Source of the DNA: Haemonchus contortus
Taxonomy: Eukaryota; Nematoda; Chromadorea; Rhabditida; Trichostrongylidae
Length of the DNA stretch: 64,000 bases
Assembly (NCBI GenBank): GCA_000469685.2
Contig: LS997562.1
Location: 16,462,325-16,526,324, forward strand
Reading direction: 5' to 3'
Shown here: in pieces, positions 23,187 to 35,100 of the stretch
How the letters are laid out: every line of letters begins with the position of its first letter
Position numbering within the stretch: the stretch's first letter is position 1
Made by a program: the position numbers and the translations under genes
Notes under the pieces: generated by a model
Databases searched by the model: none
The model's input: only the letters and a program-made list of their open reading frames with translations
Told to the model about the DNA's origin: nothing

Positions 23187-26100
23187 GTAAGTAAATATGT
23201 ACGTTCATTACTAGGATCGTCTTCACTAGGTTGAATTCATTATGAACTTTCGGTTTGCTCCATACCATTTCAGAACTCAGTCCCAGTTAGGGAACGAGTG
23301 AAGGCCTGATGTGAAGGTGACATGCTCGTCATTGGTGGTCCTCTCAAATTGTTCACCTTAACAAATAAGGATTCCCATTCTAGCCAAGTGACTGGCACCC
23401 ATTTTTGGGGAAGCAACGACTCGGTCAAATCCTATCACAAACCTTGGGCAGTCAACTCTTAGACGCTCACGTCAGTAAATGATTGGGGCATTTAATGAAA
23501 TCAGTCATTTCGCAGCACAGTTCTATCTACTTAGAGTTCTAACGGAATTACCACCATTGCAGGTAAATGTCTTCCGGAATTTTTTCCAGGTGTCATTCTA
23601 TTTACCCGCAACTGACGACAACTCTTCGACTTATTCATCTACACCTCCTCTTGCGAAGAGAATACTGTTAGTTTGTTTTTTGTTCACTTGATAATTCCTT
23701 GATTTCTTGTTCGTTTTGTTTATGGACTCCCGACAATACATGGTAATACTAGTAACTCTTAATAGCAATAGTACATAATACTCTTTGAGTAGAATCTGTG
23801 CATATTGTTTGTAACAGAAGCATATCGTGAATTCTCAAGTTATTTCGCTTTCTAAGAGGTCGGATTTCGCGAAACCGTACCTATTTAAAGGCACTATTCA
23901 CAAAAAAGTTAGGGTACCCTTTTTGACGGGAATTGATAGAACTACTCTAGAATAAAGCGATAACAACGAAAAAAGCGCAAAAAACGATGAACAAAAAGAA
24001 TTAGAAAGGGTCAAGAAAAGAGCTGGAAAGGGGGGTTGGACGAATTCCACATTGAAAAAACTGCGGTTAGGGTGTGTTCGAGCGAGAGTGCACGAAGGCG
24101 ACGCAATGTCTGCAATACAGACAACACATCGAAATTAACGGAGTTTCTGAAATAAAAAAATATTTGCATGCAATAATCTACACAAAATATGTTAAATTCT
24201 TCAATAAACTTACGAGAATAGTCAAAGAATGCTACCGTAAAAAAATATTAACAAAAAAAACAAACGATACGCGAATAATAGAAATAACAGCCGAATACTA
24301 GCTCCTGTACGAGGCGCTCGACCAGCTGATCATTCCTGGCAATTTGCCAATCTGCGTATCGATTTTTCACCAACTTCGCTTCAGTGCGAATGTGGTGAAG
24401 GACAACTTGAACTCGTAGTTAGCCTAGCGAAGGGCGGAGGCATCCCGTCCCCCACTGTTCCTGCCCTTATCGTGCCCTATCCAGCCGTTTTCCGACCTCA
24501 TTCCTGCACAAATGTTATCAGAGGGGCTTCGAATCCAGACCAAGTGCAAATCTCCGAAACCATTTTTTCGTGAACAGTGCCTTTAAATTTGGAAGTGGTG
24601 GTGTCGACGTGATCATATGGCATGAAGACATATGTATCAAAAAAGGTCGGGGAAGTCGCAGATGAGAGAGTATGGTCTACAGCTTTGTTCCAGTCAAGAT
24701 AACCAAAAGAATATTCCAGAATCTCATTAGTTACGAGAAGATCTGGTAAGGACATCATATATGCGGTTAAGGCTTCCGAATACACATATGTAGATCAAAT
24801 AGTGACAAACCTGACTTCATACACAGGAAAACAGGCGCATTGTTGAAATGTACCGTTACATATATCACTCGAGTACGCATTAAAAGGCTCTTCGATTCCT
24901 TCTTAAGCACGAGTACACGGCGTATGTCTAACTCACCATTGGCTAGTGCCTCATCTTTACCATTTATTACCCCAATCACTATTTTGTGCAAAGTTAAAAC
25001 CAAATAAAACGGATATAGGCACAAGAAATTGGCCTCTCCATCTGCCATATTGAAGGGAAGTTAATATGTATTAATTGTAGTACACTTTTCGGGGAAAATC
25101 GCTCTGTATCAAATATTGTAGAACATTAGTTGTGCTAATCACCTAAATGTACACCCCTCACTTTCTAGTAGCAGAAACTTCTTGCGAAGGACAACTTGAT
25201 ATAGGTTGTAGACCATAGGGTGGCAAAATAAGCGTTTGAGCTTTGCTTTCATCAGCATTTCCTTGGCGAGAACATCTTCATTATAATTAAGTGGCAAGGA
25301 AGTGGCTGCACGTGAAAAGCTATCTCTATTCAAATAACTTCGTTTTTTTGCTCAGACACTTCTCTGGAAGATGTTATAGCTTCCAGGGGAGAAAGACAAG
25401 TTTCCATCTGCTTATCGGATAGATTGGATGGTGTACAGTACTGGATGTCAGAAACGAGGCGCTCTCCTTCCACCATTTCCTCGAGTCAATACAAAGGAAT
25501 TAAGAGCAGGAACCTTGTTGAGAAGCAGTTGAGTGATGGTATTAGTCATCGGTATCATGCGACCCCATGCTTGACCGTGACGTGAGAGTGTGACGTTAGC
25601 TTGTAGATGAGTCATTCGGAATTGGAAATCTGTCGAGAAATGTGTCTTTTTTATGGGTCTTTGATAACGGGACAGTTAGCCAAAATTGCATGCTATCATA
25701 TGTGTCAGGCAGCGATATAAGTTATTGCGGATCTGAACCATATAAAAAATCCTTTTTTATTTTATATTCATGTGTGCTCTAGTGGCTCCTTTCATAGTCC
25801 ACGATTTGGCCGGCGACTGGTCGCGCGACTGGTCGAGCATACTTGAACTTATCCTAATTACGCGCCCCTCCTCAATCGTACATTACCTCATCTTAGTTAT
25901 GGGATTGATGACAGAAAGTGATTTTCTATAGAGTGCTCGGGTTGCAAACAGGAGGTATTTTCATCTCCTAAGTTTCAAGAGTTTTATTGCGACGTGAAAT
26001 AAAAAAACTCAGTAGGTTCAGAAAAGAAATCCGTTAGAAATGTAAAAAATATCTGAAAATAAAAAATATTGAATTTTCACTCATCTGTGACATCAAAAAC

Positions 26101-29100
26101 ATTTACAGAAGCGACGGACTTGTTTCATATTGGGGCATTTCGTCTCTGAAAACTCGTTGAACTCCCTCGGCTGATCACTTAGGCCATTTCACACTTTTCA
26201 TGTAACATTCACCCGCTCAAGTCAACCAGTATCGATTCACCAAGTTCTTGCAAAAAACCTCATTCATTCATTTTGCAACCTAATAATTATGATTTCATGG
26301 CATCAAAAATTTTGGAACGAATTAGCTCCGTACGCTGCATGGCGCATGGCGCCTTTTTTGCTTTGTTCATCTGTGTCATGACTTCGCGTGGCTCAGCTTA
26401 AGAACATTTGCATCGGCTTTGGAGTTCTCGTTGTTGTCATCCTTTCTTACGGTATCTACTGCTCTTCCCTTAATTATGTGTTTCTTTTTGATCACGATCA
26501 TCCATCTCCTTTTCAGGTCCCATCGTGGTCGCTTTCCTTTCGCTTTGGACCCCATTGCCTTTCTTGTGGTGCTTTGGTGGTTCTGCAGCGCAATCGCGAC
26601 TCTGTTCTCTCATCTTCGGGTAGTTGTTTGCTGCATTACCGAGCTGGTGTCCTCGATCCTGACCCGTTCCACATGGGACGTAGGCCCTTCTAGGCATATT
26701 CTTTCAATGGAGTGAAGCTGTCATTTTACTCACAGGCCAGCACTGGTTGCCGTAAAGCGACGTGGGCCTCACCACACTGTTCGGCGCCCCATCCCTTTTA
26801 GCGTAATGAAGTACTTTCGGTCGCAGAAGATACCGCTGGACTTCACTCTATTTCATCCATGTGTGTTTATTTGACCCTTTACAGCTTGTTCCACTCTGCC
26901 ATCAGCTGTCAGATCACATTCCACGTACTTGAAGTCCTGTACCTTTTCGATGGACTCCTCAAATTGCTAACGATTGGCTCCGTACAGTCCTGCTCCCCTG
27001 CTCACCCAATATTTCGTGAGGAGTTCGTATAGTTGATTTAGAGGGATCGTATGCGTCTTTATCCAGAAAAATCAGGAATTTTGGAAGGTCACAATCTAGG
27101 ACCGCTCCCGACGGATCCAAGCCTCAAAAGACCTCCATGGCTCCAGAAAGCTGTTTTCAAATTTTACACAAAAATTTCATCAGCTGTTGTATCATCAGCG
27201 AAGACGCTAGCGACGTATTCTACCAGAGCATGAACCTTTTCCTTGTCGGAGCTAAAACTAAACGAGAAAAGAATAGGAAGTGATGGGGCCTCAGAGAACT
27301 TCAGAAGAGGGAAGGTGAACGCCGTGGGTAGGGGCAGGAAATTGAGGATTGTAAGGAAATTTATTCTCGATTTCTGAGCAGGTCTTCGTCAAGATCTTAT
27401 TGAGTGATATTGCTTGGTGCAGCCTTGATTTTCAAGTGGAACCTAATGAAATAATCCAGTGAATACGAATCGGGACATTCCATGCATGGCGCTGTCAGTT
27501 CGGACAACGGCCTGCAGGGGCTCAAAAATTGTGTTTGCTGTATGCCACCAAGGAAGCCAGAGAAGTTCTAACGGCGTCGCAAAATCTGCACCATCCACAA
27601 GAGACACTCATGTTGGAAATTCAGAAAATTAGCGCTGTTTTCGTTTCTGTTTCGGTAATATCGTACAACTTTTGTTTTTGCTTTTTTAGCAACATTTTTT
27701 GAAGTTTTTGAGGCTTTAATGGTTTTTTCTCATTCTTCGCTACAGAAGTACTAATCTCCACCAATACTTTCGCATTTCGGCTCAGAAATGATCTCAAAAT
27801 TTTTGCGGACTGCGCATCTTAGCTTCATAATTGTTATTGGTATTTTCTTAACACGCGAATGTAGTAGTCACTAAGATTGTCTTTCAGACAACAAAGCCGA
27901 GGATCGATTGTCGAGTCGACTGTTCGTCTTAAAAAACGTGCATCACAACTTGTTATCGAAATACCAGCGGCACAATTGAGGAAAATCAAGGAAACCGAGG
28001 GAATCGGATCAGTGAAGCGAGAGTCGAAACATTTCTGCGGTCAGTTGCAGAGACCTTGAATGATATGCCGTACTTCTGTTTCTTATTCCTAGTCGGGCAA
28101 CATCTGCTTGAAATGACTACTCTATCGAAGTCTTACAACATTAACAAACGTTCTTCTTTTTGAAAAGTTTTTGTAGACGTTCACAGGAGCCTACACTTCT
28201 TATTCACTACCATAATTAATTGAAGGCACAGTACTTGTTGCAAATGGTTTATGAGTATTAACTCTCAAACTCTCAACTCGCACCCTATTTTATTCTCCCT
28301 TTTATGAACCTGTAACTCCCAAAGATAACTCAAGGGAGGATCACATTCTCCCTTGAGTTATCTTTGAGAGTTACAGGTTCATAAAAGGGAGAATAAAATA
28401 GGGTGCAATGTGGGACCAAGAACCGCTCTAGTCGACATACACAACTGAGGTGGATTAGTTCGTATGTGCTAAAGTTCAAACAGCTCGCCCAAATGCCCTC
28501 CCATGCAAATTCTGTTGTCATATTCCCTTCAAACCGCGATTTTGCGACTTTTCTGAAGCCTAAAGATTTTCTAAATACGCCGATTATCACGCTTTCGTCG
28601 CGTTTTTTGCACTTCACTGAACTATCACTGGACTATCACTTCCATTATTGGCCTCAAACTAGGTACCCCAAAAATATCGTGAACTGTGCCTTTGAATGGA
28701 TGAGAACTTCGAAATGATGTAGAGCCTGCTAACATCAGAGCGTTCAATGATTTTGAAGATGAATAACCATGGAAATGTAAAGAGAAACAATAGAAAAATC
28801 TGCCTAAGTTTCATTATTAGGATTCACTTTATGATTGCATTGAAGAATAATGTTCTCGGCTTTTTACAAATGTGGCGGCTTTATATGGTTTTTGCCCCCG
28901 ACGAAGAAATCAAGTGCCATTGAAAGTTTCCGTCTTGCTAATATTCGTAACTGGATTACAGATACTACGACATTACATGGTCCCAAAAGGGTTTTCTATG
29001 GAAAGAAATTTTCTTGCTTCTTTTGGCTGGTGATAATGTTCGGATTACTTATATTTCTGCTGTTGCAAATTGGAACTCTGTCGTCTATGTACTTCAGTCA

Positions 29101-32100
29101 TCCTACACTTTCCCAGGTACGCTGCATATTCAAGTCATTTTAAATGTACTGACCATTTTTCAAACACTGTTATAATATCTGGCGGCTTCTATACTTACTT
29201 TCCTCTGACAAGGGAAGGATACCATTTCGCCGTGGCATTCAATACAAGAAGAATGGTCAGTTCTGTGATTCCGTGTCGTTCGTTGTGTACCTGCGCTGTC
29301 CTGCTGGTCCCCTTGACAATAGGTGCTGCGGCGCTTGATCTAACGGCACTACACCCACCACCAAAAGCACGGTCTGCTGCGACTGAGCCTTGAGTAGTAC
29401 TTGCCTCTCTCTCCGGCACTGCGCCCTTACTATCACATACTGTCTTATTTCTGCATTTCTGTATGCGTGTGCATATGATATTGCGGACTAATAAATCTAC
29501 TAGTTCAGATTAGGCGGATTTGGGCGTGGCGTGCATCGAAATGTGCTCTACTGAGGACCATAATTTCAAATTCAGTCACAAGACGGCCTCAAAACTGAGG
29601 CGAGGGGGTGGCTAGAGGTGTGCGTTGGTAAGTTAGATCCAACTGGGGAGACCCACTCCCAATGGACGGGGCGTTCTCCAAAAATGCAATGCTTTATGAA
29701 AACATTTATAACTCGGTTTGGAGAAAGCCAACAGAGCAGGAAAAAGTTAATGTAGGAGGAGTCGAAGTCGATCATGGACTAGAAAGTTCAAACTTGGTAG
29801 GAGTACAGGCGCCATAGTGGGAAAACTCATGGTGGGTGGCAGGACCAGACTCCCCCCACAGGTGACGGGGTTTGGCGGAAACTAATAAATCCGATAAAGG
29901 TCTATAATGAAAATTAGCTCATGTGGCTCCGTTTTTCATGGCTAGAGCCCCTAGCGCACGCGATAGTGTGCGTAGCCGCCTGGTCAAGTTAAAAGTCATT
30001 ATATTTGTTGTACAATGATCTGGGAGAATAAGCTCTCCTATTTAGGTATCCTTTCTTATAAAAGAACAAGGTATCGCCTTTCCTGTGGTCACGTTTTGCA
30101 ATTTCAATCCTGTGAAAAAAACTTATATCAAACGTGAGTAAATTCCTATTCGAAGATGGAATTTTATGTTGTTGTTAAGTTTTTATCACGTTGAAAAGCA
30201 ATTACGCTGAGATGTTCGAACGGGAACTAGCCAGCGAGGGGTAGCTAAAACTGCAAAATGCTTCTCTTGAAAAGTTATGGGGGCTCGAAATTAGCTTGAT
30301 AGTGGTGTCAATTGGAAACGCGAACTCGTCGCTTGGACATCGAACGTGGCCGTGGTGTAATGGTGGTGGTCTCGGTTCACAGGCGGAAAATGCGTGTTTG
30401 TTCCCCGCCACGGTCGATTTTTTATTATGTTGTTTTGTTTCATCAGAGGCTTTCAAAACCTTTTCGACCTTTTTTTGAGAGAATGCCTGTGCGCACCTTT
30501 TTTGAGAGAATGCCTGTGCGCTTGTCGCTCATATTCAAAGAAGAATGGATCTACACGTGGCTTGTATGACTGTTTTACCTTGAATTCAAGAAACATTCAA
30601 CAAAATGATGCCAGAGATGTAGTATCTGAACAGAATGATGCCAGAGATGTATGAGGTGCCTGTGAAGAACTCAGCATTTATGGGAGAACCTGAAAAAATG
30701 TGTGGGCATACACCTTGTTCACAAACTGCATGTTGCATGCATACATGCTGCTTCTCTACAACCGGAGATGGAACAGTTATTTCTCTCAAGGTGGGGAACC
30801 GTCGAGGCGATTGCCCCTTATTCGATCTTTGGATGACCATTTACCATATCAAGATACGTAGTACAACTTTTGCTAGGTAGCAAATTTCGAATCACTGAAA
30901 AGGTTTCTGCTCATATTTGGTATCAGAACTGAACAAAATTTTACAGAGATCAACAAGACGGGTGACTTTTCTGAAGAGCTTCTCGAGTACCTCATGGAAT
31001 ATATCCAGGATGCAAATACCTTATACGGCTCGGCGGATAGACAAAACCTACATGTAGGTACGGTTGTACTTGATCACAAGCCACTGTTGTTTATGAGCCC
31101 TCTGTCAAGACCCACATTTAGCGGAAATATATATAGGTTGAGTAAAAAGTTTTGATCGGCTTTTCAATCTTCACTTTAAAAAGTCTTATTTCCATTGAAA
31201 GAGGATCTCAATTAGTAATATAGTCTCCATCGTTGTCCTAAACATACGTCTAACGAACCGGCAGTTTCTTGACTCCTGAAGCCTAGAAGGGTGGCGGCCA
31301 CGATTCGAAAAAGCTGGAGACCTCATCTTTGAGCTCCAGTCATCAAAATTCTCAGGGAATTCATAGCTCTCAGGCAGCTTCGGACGCCAGTTTAAGGTTG
31401 AAGTCATTTTTGCGAAGCATTTCCAAGGGGATGCTTATATATCCTTTTAAAAATACAGGTAAAGGATCGGTCTACCTTAACCCATTACGAAGTCCCTCCG
31501 AGCGGTCCTACGAAAAAAGGGACGAAGGTCGATCAAAACTTTTTACTCAACCTAATACTACCACTCGGTTCGCCCAGCTAGCGCCGGGCTTTCGTCCTTC
31601 TTTAAAATAGCTGTGATAATCGGCAAACCGCCCGCTCCTTCTTTAGAATAGAGGATGCTTTTCGAAAGGGACACCACGAAACTTGACAGAGGGCTGATAG
31701 GGCATCCAAGTTGTATTCATTATGTCCCACGCTCATGTCTATAATTGCAATTTTGATCTGTTGCTGTTCATCATGAAAATAATGACCCGCTGAAGCTTCA
31801 ACTGGTCGGAATTTAAAATTTTCGCTCCCGTCCCTTGTGGGTGGAGTGTAATCCTGTCGCCTGACGTCAGTGTCCCCATTTTGCCTCCTGTGTCCCTACC
31901 GAATTTTAGCGCTCTGGGTCCAATTTGACTTTTTCTGCTCTGCGCGAAGCGCCCTCCCTGTAGGTGGATCTGTGTTATCACAGGTAGCAGGACTAAATCT
32001 CAATAACAAATATCCATCACAATATAAAACAGCAGCGATCCTTCCGCAGCAATCTCTCAATTCAATCATTTATTACGTCTTTCAGAAAGTATCTCCTGAA

Positions 32101-35100
32101 AGTTTTGCAGTGATCAAGATTTTTTCTGGAATGTTCTGGAAGTTCCAGCGGGGGGATTTAGTTTCCGTGGGCTATGTAAGGGATTTATAATTTTTATGCG
32201 CATCAAGTATTCGCTTCCCTGTTCCTTGCTTACTCAAGATCTACGATGAAAGGACTACCTCTTCAAACTCGGCATGTTCGTTCTAAGTAGGATATCTCAA
32301 AATCTGACTAATACGACCATCATATTTAATTTTGTCAATCTTTCTTCTTTGATGGTGATTTACCTTAGTCTGTTTTTATTTTTCGCCAGTTGTTGGGTTT
32401 CGCAGCGGTTTGTAATCGGAGATTGGTATCAGAGCCCTAGTTGATGCTTTGACGTAACAAACATTACCACTAATGTCAGTGGTACAAAAAATAGCTTGGT
32501 ACCTCTGCTATTAAAGCCCATCGAAATTTGGGTAGGGAGCTTGGCATTCTCTGAGCGTTCTCTTCCCGCTGGAGGATCTCTGGTCGGGTCGTGACGCGGG
32601 ACGCGACCCCAGGTGGTGAACAGGGGAACAAATCGCGGATTAAAAGCTACTGGTACTTGCTCAGAGACGTAGATTCATAGAGAGACTCCCTAACCCTACT
32701 GTGTTGAGCCAATGTAGTATCCTCGTAGGTGCGTCCATTGGTACGTATGTGCACAGCTTGCAGGTGCGGTTGGTTACCTGCACATCGGCTTAAACAAAAG
32801 CTTGCATTCAAGTGACTGTGAAGTAATCTGAACCTCTTGTGCACGAAAGAACAGCCTGGCCAGCTTCCCGGGACCTACCATAGACCTACGTCAGGCCTGA
32901 CGAGCTATTCGTGACGACCCCTATGCCAGGAGCAATAATATAAATAGTTCTCATACCCTGCAGCATTGGGTAAGACCGCTTGGGAGGGACTGCTAAACTC
33001 TCAGGGCCAGAACAGCCCACACATGAGTAGACGAACATGCGCTTGCAAGCGTGTATCAAAAATTGGTGATGCAATCTAGAAAGATCAAGAACGACGTCGT
33101 CGGACCAACCAAGTCAGGAAGGCACCCTCCGCTGCAGACCGTTTTCGAAACTAGAAAACAATTAATCTTTGGAACATGCTACAGCGGAGGCGTCGGCGGT
33201 GCAGGTGTTTCAGTCAATACGCGCTTCTCTAGAACATCGATTCTTGACAACCCGAATTGGAAGGTTTCGATTAGAAGATGTGGCTGAACCTCAGCTCTAA
33301 CAATTACGGTTGCCTACGCACATATAGCATCGAGCCACAAAAAAAGCTTCAGTTGTTTTACATGGACCTAGGAAGGCTTTTCGGAGACGACCACATTTTC
33401 TTCAAAGCCATCGCTGGTTAATTTACCGCCAAGATTGGTCTCGCATGAACGGCTGAAGAGCTACATATCGGGACCCACGGAACGGAATGGGTTGAGCAGG
33501 CTGAGAGGCTGTGAATCTATCATGTCGACCAAGACCATCCAGAGTAATTCGCAGTTACACAGTCGCTCTCAGTAACTGTTTTCATGGTCCGCCGGTCGGC
33601 CGCAACTAAGAAAGCAGCAATTCGCATAGACATTAGAGTCACCTTTTAGGCATTTCCTTACACGAACAGATCGCATGATCGTCAATCGCTTCTGTTGCTT
33701 ACTGACGTTGTTACTGTTACGAATTGCGACGCAGAATCGGACCATCGTCTCCTGGGTGTCAAACTCTGCTTTTAGTACTGTTAAGTTGAGGAAACGGAGC
33801 TTAAAGATCGCCATAAACTGATATCACTTCACTCGGTTTCTTGGAGTATTCCCTTAATCACAACATCGATGAGTAATATGACCCGTTCATCAAATATCTT
33901 CACGATAGTGCTAGGAAAACAGAGTCCTCTGGTATCTCTTTGAAGGCTTTCGAGCCGATGCGCCACCGTGCGCAAATGCGCAAACGCGCGAATCTGAAGC
34001 TATGCAGAGAAGCATTAAAAGGAGATTGGAAAGAGAGATGAGCAGCAGCTCTGGTCAAAGTTACCGTAAACAGGAAGAGCATTCGCAAAGCCCATCGAAG
34101 CTTCGCTGATTAAGAGATCAGTGATCTATTCGAGAGCCACCTCTACATGCCAATGATCTCAGGTAGAACGGATATATAGTTCCTTCGATTTTTGTGTCCG
34201 AAATTCGGCGCAGCATCACGTCAGTGAAGAATTGTACTGCTCCTGGTTCAGTTGGAATCTAACCAGAGCACTTTAGGAGCTTTCGAACAGTTATCGTCAG
34301 AACTTCTTATAAGCTATCTACGCGGTTCCAGTCGAAATGCAGATTGGGCGCGTCGTGGGAAAGGAAACGGTCAAGACTGTACTGGTGTGTAAGAGAGGAG
34401 ATCACGACAATATTGGCAAAATTTGTTGCAATCTATAAACTTCTCACATGATTCATCCGCGACTGGGTTGGCAGGATAATCGATGAAATACAGCCATGCA
34501 AGCAAACGGGGTTTCGGGCAGGGTTCAGTACAATCGATCACATCCACACTATTACTTGCCGAAGTACGAGAATACAGAATGCCGTTGTTGTCGTTATGCC
34601 TTACGTTCATCAGCTTGAAGAAGGCCTATAGTATTGTAGAGGCAGAAGCAGCAGGTGGAGCCATTGACAACCAGTGTTCTTACACAGTATATGAGGAAGC
34701 TTTGTCAACATTACACTGACGTCGCCTTCGCTTTAAAACAAGCAATCCTTTGTTGCCAATGTTTCTGTGCTGCTAGACTGAACTTGGTTTGCGAATTTGT
34801 TATCGTTTCTTAGCCTATATTTAACCCCATAATTTCCACATTCCGATTGGCTGCTTTCGATCTCCTGCTCTATGATTGATCAAAACGGGTAATCCATTGC
34901 GTAGAATACAGTAGAGTCAGCGATTCGCTTCTACAAAGTCGGCTTACATGTACTTCCCCCAATTTTACATCAAATGCGTTCTGTAAGATGGTGCAGCGTA
35001 TAGCTAGGGAATCGCCACATTTGTTCTAAATTCATCGTGGTAAAAGTTGGCATCAATTTTAAAATGTCTTCGAAAACCGTTAATGTGGCAGTTTGCTATT

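Noticed and set aside
24074..24301. 75-codon frame as a host small protein
   Set aside because: Lies inside the TIR element and is extremely AT-rich; treated as transposon sequence.
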